DNA from: Acanthochlamys bracteata
Taxonomy: Eukaryota > Streptophyta > Magnoliopsida > Pandanales > Velloziaceae
DNA length: 64,000 nucleotides
Reading direction: 5' to 3'
Assembly (NCBI GenBank): GCA_019914995.1
Contig: CM034139.1
Location: forward strand, 3,698,461 to 3,762,460
In this document: piece by piece, positions 1 to 11,487 of the stretch
Position numbering within the stretch: position 1 is the first letter of the stretch
How the letters are laid out: every line of letters starts with the position of its first letter
Notes under the pieces: generated by a model
Told to the model about the DNA's origin: nothing
What the model saw: the letters and a program-made list of their open reading frames with translations, nothing else
The model's database searches: none
Position numbers and translations under genes: made by a program

Positions 1-205
1 ATCAACAACAGCAACAACAGAACTCAACTACCTTTCAGCAAGAGCAACAACAACAACAACAATACAAGGCAGAACAAAGAAATCACTCTGTTTCTTCTCT
101 GTTTTTCTATGAACACATTTTTCTTTCTCTCTTTCTCTTATCTCCTCTGCTCTCGATCTCTCTGAAATTTGGGCGAAGGTAGAACAAAGAAGAAAGGAGA
201 AAGAA
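1..205 (-). other. Probable 5' leader of a minus-strand gene running off the left edge
   Basis: Read on the minus strand this stretch is purine-rich (GA-type repeats) and then GTT-repeat-rich, as is common in plant 5' untranslated leaders. A TATA-like motif and promoter-type boxes lie just to the right, at the distance expected for transcription toward the left edge. No coding start can be fixed inside the window. On the plus strand the first 60 bases could instead read as a glutamine-rich tail ending at a stop near 180, so the opposite reading is possible. Confidence 0.35.
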
Positions 206-450
206 GACCAAGAGCGAGCGGTCGTTTCGTAGTCTTATATTTCTTTTCTTTTACCCTTTTTTGTGACAAAATGAATTAACTAATATAATATACTGCTTGA
301 TCGAATGGGGACGAGGATGACTCAGTCATGTCGTGGACGGTTCTGATCTCATCTCTTTAACCAGCCTCTCATGTACCGACGCGTGTACAGGGCTAGCCCA
401 CCACACGTGCGGCCATTGGCAGCACTGCTAAATCTTATTAACCAATGTTA
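206..450 (-). promoter_or_regulatory. Probable promoter with TATA-like, CCAAT, G-box and GCN4-type motifs
   Basis: Minus-strand AAATATAAG at 234-242 is a TATA-like box. TGACTCA (bZIP/GCN4-type site) lies at 318-324, a perfect G-box CACGTG at 404-409, and minus-strand CCAAT at 414-418. The block is much less AT-rich than its surroundings. The motifs are visible; promoter function is inferred. Confidence 0.4.
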
Positions 451-713
451 ACATGCCACGTTAGCAAAAAGAAACGTAGTGTTTTAAATCGTTGAATTGG
501 TGAACGTTGTTTCGCCTGAACAGTGTTGAGAATGAAATTGTTGGGCAATGTTGAGGAGCCGACTCGTTGGGATGAACGAGCAGTGACCGGTAATAGCCGG
601 TGTACGCGGCTGTTGTCTGCTACTGGTTTGTGATAGGTTGTAGCAGGTACGTGTGGACTGACTTGACTATTCGTGTTACGCCCGTAGATGATTGATTTCA
701 TCAGATCGGATCC

Positions 714-2589
714 AGATCAGAATGCTCTTTTGCATCGGGATCGAGCCCGAGGTTCGCAGGTGGAAGTAGAATGTTGCGAGAGAATGTCAACGAGGTCTTT
801 GATAGTTGTAAACAGTTTTTGTTTTTTAAATCATCATCAATTGATGAGATTTAAATGGTCTATGTGATTGTTCTATAAAATATAAGACATATTTGAAGTT
901 ACTTATCAATCTCAATAAAATTTGTTTCTAACTTCAAAAAATTTATGCATAATTTTTTAAAAATAATTTTTAAAATTTTAAAAAATTAGATAAAATAAAA
1001 AAAGTTATAAAATACTTATATTTTTTAAATATTTATAAAATAATATATTTAAAAATTTATTTTTAGAAAGGTTTTTTTTTCAATAAATGCTCCAAAATAT
1101 TTCCATAGTATTAGGATTTGGACAAAGTTAATTTGTTCTTGGCTTCCACATGATCGATCAGTGACGATTTTTCTACTTTTGAGTTTTGAAAAGAAATTTA
1201 TTCGTGTTTTGAATGAATGTAATTTGTCTCGCAAAAAATAAAAAATTAAAAATGATTTTTTAAAATTAAAATTAGAATTCAATTATATTTTAATTATTTA
1301 TTGAAATGGGTTGCAATCAAATTTTAATTTTTATTTTTGAATTAGATTGAAGTAAAATATAATAACTTTAAAATATAGTTCTGAATTCAATTTATAGTTA
1401 TCATACACTCTTATACGTGCAAATATATAGCGACAGTGCCATTGTTTCTATAATAATGAAAATCCCACTATATTTAGATAGAATGTAGCATAGGGATAGC
1501 CATCTCGTAGAAGACTTATTAATTTGACATCTTCCTAAAATCAATATGAAAATATTATAGAAAGGTTTGTGGAACAATAATAATACAACCGTGGTTGATG
1601 ATAGCCTCTACATGTAACACAAAATAAGCATAAACTTTTACAATTACAATCAATCAAAGACATATCACATATATTTAAAGCACTCGATATGTTCTTTTAT
1701 TATAAAATAAATTACTTAAAAATTAAAATAAATTATTATAAATAGCACTATTAAAAATAAGTTTAACTTTTATATTTTTAATTAAAAAATGTACTAAAAG
1801 TAGTTTTTTAGATTCTTTTTATAAAAAAGAATGAGTTATATAGATAAAAAAAACACATTCTAGTTGTGTATTCTACACATTTATTTATTAGCGATTTGAA
1901 TTGAAAATAGAAGTACAAAATCTGAACCAAATTAAATGGGTTAATCTGTGACTTAGCCAAACAGTTCAAAACTTGACCTGCTTAGCTAGTAAGGAGTAAT
2001 AGAACTGGGCAGATAAGCTCCGATCCATCAGAATGTATCAGGCTAATATTATCGACCCGTCGAGCAGCCTGTCCGCTCTACTATAAATGCATATTGATTG
2101 ATTAACGATGATTTTTAATAAAATCAATATTAATCATTGATCAAATCAACTTATAAATTAAAAAAATTAATATAAAAAATATTTATAATTTATTTTTATT
2201 TTAATAATAATTTTAAATTTATTTTTTATTTATATATTTTATATTATATAAAAAATAAATAAATAAATAAGAGCAGACAAAATGAAATAACTAAACCGGC
2301 CCGATCCAACCTGAAAACCAGCCCGGACGGGGCACAGACAGTTTCCTCGGCCAGCCCAGTCTGATCATATTTACATCTCGGAGTCTAACTGCAATAATAA
2401 TTTTCTCTCACTAAATACGTTTATATAATTACAAAATACGACAAAGTATCAAGATCGTGACATGGCCCAAAGAAAACAAAACAAAGCAAATCAAAATAAC
2501 ACCGGTAATTTTGGAATAACACAAAACGCACAAAACAACTCCGTTCACCTTGGGATCATGACACACAGTGTACGTGTACTTGCATCAGC
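714..2589. other. Intergenic, AT-rich, no gene seen
   Basis: Very AT-rich sequence with poly-A and poly-T runs and no family-like open frame on either strand. Short GC-richer islands occur near 1920-2090 and 2290-2390, with CCGG/CCCG-rich text like the subterminal parts of the hAT elements elsewhere in the window. No matching ends or target duplication could be assigned. Confidence 0.5.
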
Positions 2590-4005
2590 TCAAACGCCTT
2601 GTTTCAGCCGATCCACCACCTCTTCTAACGCCTTATGGGACGACCCACCTTGTCGGAGCGCCGCTAACGCCGCCTCCTTCGCCGCTGCTGCGTTTCTCTT
2701 CAGCTCCTTCCCTCCCTCTGACTCCATCAGCCATTTCACGCGTTCTTCAATCTCGCAGGCGTTCACCATTTCCTCATCGTACCCTTTCATCTCCACTGCA
2801 AGCTTCAACTCCTCCACCAGAAAAACCTTATTCATTCTCTGCTCTGCGTACAATGGCCAGGCTATCATGGGCACGCCGGCCATAACTGATTCCAACACCG
2901 AGTTCCAACCGCAATGCGTCACGAACCCTCCTGTTGCATCGTGTCCTAGAACTGCTGTCTGCGGCACCCATGGCTTCACCACCAACCCCCGCTCTCTCGT
3001 TCTCTCCAGAAAACCTTGCGGCAGTAGATCTTCCAAGTCTGATTCTGTCGGTTTCTCGAACAGCTTGGTTGGATCATTGGTAGAAGCGGTCCGTACAACC
3101 CACAGAAATCTCTTCCCGCTGTTTTCTAACCCAATAGCAATCTCCTTCACTTGCGCTGTGGTAAAGACTCCAATACTTCCAAAGCAGAGAAACACCACGC
3201 TGCCGCTTGGCTGATTATTAAGCCAGGACAGACAATCAACTCCGCCATCGCTGTTGTTTCCCTTCTCCTCTGCCTTGATTAACGGCCCGATGCTGTAAAT
3301 TGGAGCGGTACGCTTGCCTTCTGGCGTGCAGAGTCCGGCATTGAGAGCTTGCAGTGTTCTTGGTTCTAATGCATCGAACGTGTTGATAATGATTCCGGTG
3401 GCTTCTGGGAATCGTTTAGAAAAATAAATGAATCCTTTATATGCGTCGTCATCTCTGTCGAGCAACGGCAGCGGCATGTGGTTCGCCGGCAACGGTGGTA
3501 TGCCAGGAACATGTATGAAATCACTATCCAGATCTCTGAAGCTCTTTGTCATCTTCGAATGGAGCACGGGAAGATAATAAAAGAAAGAAAGAACACCGGC
3601 GCCGGAAGTAAAGAAAATGTAGCAAGGGAGCTTGAGCTCTGCTGCAACATCGAAACAATAGCAGCAGAAGGAATCAATAATCAAAGCTTGCGGCCGGCGA
3701 GGGCAAGCGTTCGCTAGGTAATCAAGAAGAAGAGGGTTAGCGAGACGGAGAAGATCCATGCCACGAGCTTCGTGGTGTGGTGAAGAAGTAGGCGGCAGCG
3801 CGACGGTAGGGAGCCAGTGGAAAGATATTGAGGGATTTGCAGCGGAGGCTCGGGCGATGAATGATGCTGTGCCACCTGTATTGTAAGTCGGCTCGACGAT
3901 GATGATCGTTACAGCGAAGCCGTGCTGAACTAGCAGCTTACCGAGCTCAAACATGGAAACCAGGTGTCCCATTCCCAGAGACGGGTAGAGCACTACAGTC
4001 TCCAT
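2590..4005 (-). CDS. UDP-glycosyltransferase, UGT88-like (family 1)
   Basis: Intact single-exon gene of 471 residues, the usual length for plant family 1 glycosyltransferases, which move glucose from UDP-glucose to small acceptors such as flavonoids or chalcones in the cytosol. The N-terminal acceptor half has the catalytic His in GMGHLV (His14) and the partner Asp at 111 in LIIDSF. The 44-residue PSPG donor box runs from Trp346 (WVPQ) through HCGWNS (364-369) to Gln389; the final Gln is typical of UDP-glucose users. The block [21 protein letters not shown] (about 165-185) is characteristic of UGT88, the group with phloretin 2'-O-glucosyltransferases and isoflavone 7-O-glucosyltransferases. 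The start is the first Met, directly before the [12 protein letters not shown] strand. The acceptor cannot be predicted from sequence alone. Confidence 0.93.
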   Translation of the reverse strand: METVVLYPSLGMGHLVSMFELGKLLVQHGFAVTIIIVEPTYNTGGTASFIARASAANPSISFHWLPTVALPPTSSPHHEARGMDLLRLANPLLLDYLANACPRRPQALIIDSFCCYCFDVAAELKLPCYIFFTSGAGVLSFFYYLPVLHSKMTKSFRDLDSDFIHVPGIPPLPANHMPLPLLDRDDDAYKGFIYFSKRFPEATGIIINTFDALEPRTLQALNAGLCTPEGKRTAPIYSIGPLIKAEEKGNNSDGGVDCLSWLNNQPSGSVVFLCFGSIGVFTTAQVKEIAIGLENSGKRFLWVVRTASTNDPTKLFEKPTESDLEDLLPQGFLERTRERGLVVKPWVPQTAVLGHDATGGFVTHCGWNSVLESVMAGVPMIAWPLYAEQRMNKVFLVEELKLAVEMKGYDEEMVNACEIEERVKWLMESEGGKELKRNAAAAKEAALAALRQGGSSHKALEEVVDRLKQGV

Positions 4006-4261
4006 CTCTTTCTAGCATCGCCGCCGGCCATGGCTATTACTTGTTGCGATTGCAATTGGTGCGGAAAGAACGTTATACAAGAACAAAGGTAGAAGGTAGA
4101 AGAGTCTGGACTCGATTACTTCGTAGTGGTGTGGTTCGTTTTTGAGTCGTTTACTCTTCTTGATTGATGATGATGATGTGTTGTCGTTTGTTTTTGTCTT
4201 CGATCGAAAGATGTCTTACTCGTTGAACACTTCAGCTGCGGCGGAGTTAGAGTTGTCTACA

Positions 4262-4991
4262 AAATTAATTAACAATAAAAAAATTAAATTAAATTTTATA
4301 ATTTTATTTTAAAATTTTTAATAAGTATGTGAAATTAAATTATTTATAATATCTATACTTTGGCTGAGTAATTTTTTTAAAAAACGATAGCAACTATATT
4401 TTCTATAATAAAAAATGACCAAATATCTTTAAATGGAATGAAATAAGATATTTGTTTTAAAATTAAATGATTATTCATTTTAAAATAAAGTAAAATATTA
4501 AAATAATACAATCGAAAAAATAAATAATAAATTAAATTTAGTCATATTTTATATTAGTTTAGTTCAATCTATTTTGATAATATAGGATAAGTTTAAAATT
4601 TTTAACAATTAATTGATAATAAGAAAAAGTTAAATCTATGACGTTTTCATAAGTAATATAGAGTTAATTTTATTAACAATACTATTTTGCCGCCTAATAC
4701 TTTATTAATTCTTAGCAGACTCGTAAGAAAAGACCGTAAGAGTAGAAAGTAATCGATGTGATTGTGATTTTGTGCGTTTGGAATCACGAAGCACACCGTA
4801 GAAGATTACATAATATGTAATATAATTTAACGCCGAATGCAAGGTTTTGCCTAATTCATAGATCTTTTGGATCTTTCAAACTTTTTTTTATTTTTTGGTG
4901 AATAACTTTTGCAATTTTTAGAACTCCAAAAGAAAGTGAACAAATTCTCAAGCAGCAGGGTAGATCAACAACTCCAACATGCAAGCAACAT
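4262..4991. other. Intergenic AT-rich stretch between the UGT promoter side and the ribokinase remnant
   Basis: The UGT upstream region is moderately GC-rich to about 4260 and then turns into AT-rich sequence with no recognisable gene. The stretch 4850-4991 may be the decayed start of the ribokinase gene, but I could not align it to that family. Confidence 0.4.
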
Positions 4992-5492
4992 GGAAACGCC
5001 GACCTATTCCTCGAGCTCGATCGTCTTCCTCTTTCAGGCGAGAAAATTTCCTCTGAAACCGGCTTCATAGCAAAGGTGCCAACCAAGCTTGTTGCGCCGC
5101 TCTCTCAACCCCGACTGCATTCGTCGGCCAGATAGGTGGTGGCGTCAACGGGAGTCTCATTGGTCACGCACTTGATGATGCTAGGTTTGGGATCAAGAGG
5201 CTTGTGAGGGTTAGTGGTGGAGTTCCTACTGGGAATGCTGTTGTTGTGCTGCAGCCGAATCGGCATAATTAGATCATGATTGTTGATGGTGCGAATGCTA
5301 GCGGATTGTCAGAATAATTGAGGAAGGAGCATGCGGAGGTTGCTGAGGAATGCTGGGGTTGTATTCTTTCAGATGGAGATACTCGATTGTGTTAATGTCC
5401 AAGTTCTGAGGTGAGTCACTGACAATTGAGTTCTTTTACATGGAAACTTTCTTGATTCTAAAAATTGACACTTGGGTTCTTTTACATGAAAT

Positions 5493-5629
5493 TGTAATAA
5501 TTGATGAAGAAAAATAATAATAGAATTGAGTATGATAAATAATGATTATTAGAGTTTACATCATATGATTATTTATAGAGTATATATAATAGGCTTGTCT
5601 TATGTATAGCCCAATAATATAGTCCAATA
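5493..5629 (-). repeat. 3' LTR of the Copia element (left side)
   Basis: 137 bp, starting TGTAATAATTGATG and ending CCAATA on the plus strand. It matches 10226-10363 apart from eight transitions and one extra A. The flanking GAAAT and the internal polypurine tract fix its borders. Confidence 0.93.
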
Positions 5630-5643
5630 TCCCCCCTCAAACT
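5630..5643 (-). other. Polypurine tract of the Copia element
   Basis: On the minus strand the bases directly before the 3' LTR read GAGTTTGAGGGGGGA, a typical plus-strand priming tract. It borders the stop of the RNase H frame. Confidence 0.75.
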
Positions 5644-7130
5644 CATGATGGGTCAACCAATATGAGTTTGTTCAATAATGTTCGAAATCTCGGTGTCGGA
5701 TGCGATTTTGTAAATAAATCTGCCAGTTGATCAGTAGAGGCAATATGTGGTAAAAAAATAATACCTGATAGAAAATGTTCACGAACGAAGTGATAATCAA
5801 TCTCAATATGTTTCGTTCGTTCATGAAAAATTGGATTGCTTGCAATCTGAATAGCTCTCCGATTATCACAGTAAAGAGGAGTAGCTTTTGCAAAAGTAAC
5901 TCCCATATCAGTAAGTAATCTTCGCACATGAATAATCTCCCTTGTGGTAGCAGCCATAGCTCGATACTCGGTTTCTGTTGAAGAACAAGCAACGACATCC
6001 TGTTTCTTACTGCGCCATGAAATCAATGAATCACCAATAAATAAGCAGAAGCCTGTAGTAGAACGTCTAGTGGTTGGATCACCAGCCCAATCTGCATCAG
6101 TAAAAGTTCGAAGCTCCAAAGTAGATGTGGAAGACATAAATAAAGAGCGAGTAATAGTGCCTTGAAGATATCTGAGAATTCTGAGTAAAGCACTATAATG
6201 TGATGATCGCGGTGCAGAAACAAATTGACTGAGGACACTTACTGCATGAGAAATGTCTGGCCGAGTCATACAAAGATATACAAGCTGACCGACAAGCCGT
6301 CTGTACCGAGTAGGATCTGTGAGAGGTTCACCATCTGTAGGACGAAGTTTTACATGAAGCTCTAAAGGAGTATCAACCGTCCGACTATCAGATAAGCCTG
6401 CAGATTTAATAATGTCAGAAGTATATTTTTGTTGAGAAATAAGAATTCCTCTAGTACGTTGCGCAATCTCCAATCCAAGAAAATAGCGTAGATATCCAAG
6501 ATCCTTCATCTGAAACTATTGATGTAGGTGCTTTTTCGTGGCTGCAATACCTGCAATGTCATCCCCTGTTAAAATCATATCATCTACATATAATAACAGG
6601 AGAACCCGCCCTTGCGGTGAAGACCGCACAAATAAAGAATGATATTGAGAACTCTGCTGAAATTCTGCCTCTGTAATAGCTCGACGAAAACACTCAAACC
6701 AAGCTCTAGGAGCCTGTTTGAGTCCATAAATAGCACGACGAAAACGACATACATGACCAGGAGGAGTAGAAAGACCTGGAGGTGGCTGCATATAAACAAC
6801 CTCCGATAATGTACCATGAAGAAAAGCATTCTTCACATCAATCTGATAAAAAGGCCACTGACGTATAGCAGCGACTGCTAATAGAGTGCGAACAGTAGTC
6901 ATCTTGGCAACAGGAGCAAATGTCTCATCATAATCAATCCCATGCTCCTGAGTAAAGCCTCTAACAACAAGACGAGCCTTATGCCTCTCAATGGAGCCAT
7001 CATGTCAGTATTTAACCTTAAAAACTCATTTACAACTGATAGGATGTACGCTCTTCGGTAATGGAACTACATCCCAAGTACCTGTCTGCTGAAATGCACG
7101 AAATTTCTCTGCCATTGCCTCTCGTCACTC
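5643..7130 (-). pseudogene. Copia reverse transcriptase and RNase H region, broken
   Basis: Second part of the Copia polyprotein in one minus frame. Visible are the RT start blocks (GSIERHKARLV, RGFTQEHGIDYDETFAPV), DVKNAFLHG, AIYGLKQAPRAW, the catalytic YVDD in LLLYVDDMILTGDD, then KDLGYLRYFLGLEI and the RNase H blocks TDADWAGD, CSSTETEYRAMA and HIEIDYHFVRE. Stop codons interrupt it at 7125-7127, 7026-7028, 7005-7007 and 6516-6518. Each fits a single C-to-T or G-to-A change of Trp, Arg or Gln codons at places where the family is conserved. Confidence 0.92.
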
Positions 7131-9799
7131 ATGGTACTGAATTGTCTCTTTGTAAGAATTAGGTTCAGAAGTAGTATGAATAGCAGTAAGAAATGAATGA
7201 AACTGTGGAGAGTAAGAAGTGAGGGTGGCAAAACCGAACCTATCAAGCGGGCCTGAACAATCTGGTGTAAAACGAGTAGGAGGACGATGAGGACGTTGTG
7301 ACTGACGAACAAGTGGTGGTGGAGATGTAGATAAACTGGATATTGGTGGAATTGGGAAAGAATGGAGAGATCTATAGACATGTGAGAAGAGTCAGATGAA
7401 TTGGATGAAAGAGAATATGATGGTGTTAGAAATTGAACATCAGGAAGTGAAGAAGAAAAATAAGGAGAGTCTTCAAGAAAAGTGACGTGACGAGAAATGC
7501 GAAGTCGGCGTGCTGTGGGATCATAACATCGATAACCCTTATGTTCTGAACTAATTCCAAGCAAGACACACTTGACTGATCGAGCAGTCAATTTTGTCTG
7601 CTCAGCCGGAGGAAGTAGAACAAAACAAGTGCACCCAAAAGTGCGGATCATACTATAGTCTGGAGGAGATAAAAATAAACTCTCATGAGGTGTCTTGCCA
7701 GACAAAGCAGATGACGGAGTAATATTGATAAGATTAACAGAGGTAAGAATAGCCTCTGCCCAAAAAGTTTGGGGAACTGAAGAGGAGAGCAAGAGAGAGC
7801 GAGCAGTTTCAAGAATATGACAATGCTTACGTTCCGCTACTCCATTCTGTTCAGGTGTATAAGGACAAGATTGTTGAAAAAGGGTTCCATGAGACTGTAA
7901 GATGGATCTCATAGTAGAAGATGTATATTCACGAGCACCATTAGAACGAAAAATCTTAATGCGAGTATTAAACTGAGTATGAACCATAGTGCTGAAAGTA
8001 TTATATATAGTAGAAACTTCAGAACGATGACGGATAAGATAAACCCAAGTGTAACGAGTATAGTCATCAATGAAACTCACATAGTAGACAAAACCAGTCA
8101 TAGATGGAATTGGAGCTGGTCCCCAAATATCAGAATGAACTAGATCAAAAGCATGAGAAGTTTTAGATAAACTTTGATGAAAAGGTAAAGCTGAATGTTT
8201 TGCCAACTTACAGCTAGTACATGAAGATAAAGGAGAAAAAGAAACTCGCCCAAGAGCTCCACTATCTATGAGACTCTTTAAACGAGATTCAGAAATATAA
8301 CCTAAACGTCTGTGCCACAAATCAGCAGCAGACACAACAACAGCAGCATAACTAAGATTTGAGATAGTCGAAAAAGAAAGATGGAGATACTCTAAGTGAT
8401 ACAGTCGCCCCTTTTTACGAGCACGACCAATCGTCTGGCCGGTACGAGGATCCTGCACAGAACAGGTAAGGGAATCAAAGACAACAATAAGCCCGCTTTC
8501 ACAAAGAGAACTGACGGAGATTAGGTGTAGGGTGAGATGAGGAACATGTAAAACAAAGGGTAGACTGAGAGAGTCAGAAATAACGGAGCCAGATTGAGTG
8601 ATGGTTAGTTGAGAGCCATCAGCAGTATGTAAAGATGGAAAGTTTGGTGGTAAGGATGTTGTGTCAGATAACAATGATAGATCGGAAGTCATATGATGAG
8701 ATGCACCAGAATCTAAAATCCAAGAGGAAGATATACCAGGAGCGGCGGAAGAAGCAGAGGCAGATGAACCAGCAAAAATGGATTGTCGCTGAAGCTGAAG
8801 TTCTATCTGAGCAAGACGATGGTGAATATCTGTTGAGTCATTGGTGATAGACGAAGAGATAGGAACAGCATCAACAGCAGTCGCCTGTGCAACTGGAGGG
8901 CGAGTAGTGGAAGAATCTTTCGCTTTCTTTCGCTCCCGATACTGAGTAAGTAAATGTGGGTGAAGCTGAAAACAACCATCCACAGTATGACCCGATTTCT
9001 TACAATGAGTACAGAATGATTGCTGACGAGAATGGGAAGAATTCTGGCGAGAATGAGCACCAGTGTCTCCCGAAGTGGAAGATGAAGTGCGTGAAGATGT
9101 AGCAAATACTGTAGCTGAACCAGGAGTCAAAGTGGGTACCATCATCGAAAGAGACCGTAAGCGAGTCTCCTTAGCAATGAGCTCAGAAATGGCAGCATCT
9201 AGACTGGTGTTATTTTGTATGATACGACCACTCACTACTTGAAATTCTGGACGCAAAGCCATAAAAAACTGATAAAGTTGACGTCGTTCACGACAGATAC
9301 GACATTCATGGCAGGCACAGCCATGACTTTCAAGCTTCAAGAGCTCGCACCAGTAACCTCGCATCAATGTAGCGAACTCCTGAACAGTGCGATCACCCTG
9401 TCTGGCGGCCCAAGCCTCGATGAGAATTTGATACTCTCTAGCACCACTTGATTGAACAAACTGAGTAGTCAAAGTTTCCCATAATGATGCAACAGTCGGG
9501 ATGTCTTCCAGATGTGGTCGAAGAGATCGATCAACAGATGCAATGATAAATGCAAGAATTCGTTCATCATGATCATCCCAAATATCCTGCGCAATATGAA
9601 TGTTATGCTTTACCTCAATAGAAGCATCATCAAGTGGTGAGAGAGGACGCTGAATAGAGCCATCAAGATGACCAAGAAGATGACGTCCACGAAGAATAGT
9701 TCTAACGGAAGCAGCCCATTCCGCCCAATCATCAGCAGTACTCAAAGAAAAATCTGTGGATGTCGGTAGAAAGTCCCGAAAAAACTCAGACGAAGGCAT
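7067..9799 (-). pseudogene. Copia gag, protease and integrase region
   Basis: Long open frame. The likely start is Met at 9799 (MPSSEFFRDF); the frame stays open a further 29 codons upstream through an A/T homopolymer run and GC-rich leader. Counting from 9886, gag spans about 30-290, the CCHC knuckle CTHCKKSGHTVDGC is at 292-305, the protease LDSGASHH is at 391-398 (Asp392), the integrase zinc block has HRRLGY (His525) and CTSC (556-559), and the core has Asp586 (HSDIWGP) and Glu685 (NGVAER). The middle integrase Asp, normally in a DNG motif, is missing: the text reads RSNGAREY. After about 7370 the frame shifts relative to the reverse transcriptase, so the last ~100 codons are out of frame. 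Confidence 0.9.
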
Positions 9800-9829
9800 C
9801 ACCAAAAAAAAAAAATTTTTTTTTTTTTG

Positions 9830-10225
9830 AAAACGGGCCGGGCTGGCCCGAAGCAAGCGAGCGGGTGTCTGGCGGGGCGCGATCACGGCGGCGCAAGCGG
9901 AACACGATCGCAGCGGGCGAGTAGGCGATCAAGCGGTGGCGTGATGAAGAAGAAGAAAGGGGCGCGGCGACGAATTCGGCGGAAAGAAATGACGAGAGCG
10001 GCGGCAGTGGTGAACGAAGACGACGATAGCGGCAACGGCTAAAGACGTCGGTGTAGGCGGCAGCAACGACGGCGGCGGCGGCAGCGACGACGAATCCGGC
10101 GGCGGTGGCGGCATTAGGGTTAGGGGTTTTTTTTTTTTTTTTGTTGATGTAGATGAAAGATTGAAAAGAAAAGAATCAATTACGTGTAGAAAAAAATTTT
10201 CAAAAATCAATTTGGCTCGATACCA
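9830..10225 (-). other. Copia untranslated leader with GC-rich repeats and primer-binding site
   Basis: Between the gag start and the 5' LTR lies a very GC-rich stretch (9830-10120) with GGC/GCG-type repeats, unlike anything nearby, flanked by homopolymer A/T runs. Next to the LTR, at about 10214-10225 on the minus strand, TGGTATCGAGCC resembles the initiator methionine tRNA site TGGTATCAGAGC with one base missing. Confidence 0.7.
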
Positions 10226-10363
10226 TGTAATAATTGATGAAGAAAAAATAATAATAGAATTGAGTATGATGAATAATGATTATTAGAATTTACATCATAC
10301 GATTATTTATAGAGTACATATAATGGGTTTGTCTCATGTATAGCCCAATAATACAGTCCAATA
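10226..10363 (-). repeat. 5' LTR of the Copia element (right side)
   Basis: 138 bp, TG at the start and ATA at the end on the plus strand, matching the left LTR, followed by the target duplication GAAAT. Confidence 0.93.
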
Positions 10364-11487
10364 GAAATCTTTCTTGATTCTAAAATTTTGAACTTGATTA
10401 GGAGTTAATCATTGAGGGGTCTGTAGTGGTATTTGTCCTACTGGTTCTTTATAGGAAGGTTTTACATGTGTATGAAGGTAATGCAATGATGAACTGAATA
10501 TCAGATCGATTATGTCTAAGATGAAGAACTTAAAGAAAGATTGGTTTAAGGATTTTATGATGAAATTAGATTAACGATATCGCTTCCAAGTGGAATTTAA
10601 GATTTTCCGTTTCCAAGTTACTATAGTGTTTCCTAAAAAATCCAAGTTAGCTATGACTGTTTCCTAAAAACTTTAACTTATAATCATAAGGCCGAGCTAG
10701 TTACAAGCTCTAACTTTTGTGTTGAGTATATCATGATTCGTGGAGAGAATCATAGATAAGAGCAACGAGATAGAAAGCAACTTGTCGCCTCAATTGCAGC
10801 CAAGACAAGCTTAAATGATTTATTAGTATATGACCTATTACAGGATGATTAGTTTGTTGAGCCCAAGGAAACACCCAGAAGTGGCCTTTGTCAAATTCCA
10901 TCACCTCTCCTATGATTGTGTATAACGTTTTTTTATCCACTTAGAACGTGCAAGAACTTAGGAAAGGGAACAGTCAGGCACTTTTGGCATTCATTTTGAC
11001 GAAGATGCTATTGACATGTACTATTGTTGCATACTGCATCAAATGCATGAATTATTGTTGCATCAAATGCATCAATGCTACTTTGCTATAATAAACCTTA
11101 AACAAGTCATATGAAATATTCTGCCTGAAAGTTTGTACAAAAGGGAGTCAACTGCTTTATTGTCAGATCTAGTAACTACAAAATTATGTGCATTATGACA
11201 TCTCTTCTCATATGGAAAGCTGCTTTACATTTTTTTTAATATACTGTTTATTGTACCGTTATGTGAAGTCAGTACATGAACCTGAAGCTCTCTTGTTGCA
11301 GGCTGCAAAAGGTGGAGGACTACCCGTAGATTTGGATACAGGTGCCGTGGAGGGTCCTGTCCCTCAGGATCTCCTAAATGTGGTAGATATTTTGAGTCCA
11401 AATGAAATATAAGTTGGCATGTTTGGCTGGAAGTCTACAGAGACCTTTTATCACATTGCTCAAGCTGTATTAAAATTGCAGGAAGTG

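Larger units (their letters stand above)
5493..10363 (-). mobile_element. Ty1/Copia LTR retrotransposon, decayed, in a ribokinase intron
   Basis: Element of 4871 bp on the minus strand with short LTRs (137 and 138 bp) and a 5-bp target duplication GAAAT at 5488-5492 and 10364-10368. Domain order is gag, CCHC knuckle, protease, integrase, reverse transcriptase, RNase H, which is Copia rather than Gypsy. A primer-binding site resembling the initiator Met tRNA end (TGGTATCGAGCC) adjoins the right LTR, and a G-rich purine tract adjoins the left LTR. The coding part has one frameshift and at least four stop codons, so it cannot move by itself. LTRs differ at eight positions and one indel by my count, all eight being transitions. 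Confidence 0.95.

Noticed and set aside
2462-3214. 250-codon open frame on the plus strand opposite the UGT gene
   Set aside because: It is the antisense shadow of the UGT coding sequence; the minus-strand protein has all family motifs and this one has none.
9827-10210. Open frames in the GC-rich stretch next to the right LTR
   Set aside because: Low-complexity Arg/Gly or Pro/Ser-rich translations of the GC-repeat leader of the Copia element; no protein family.
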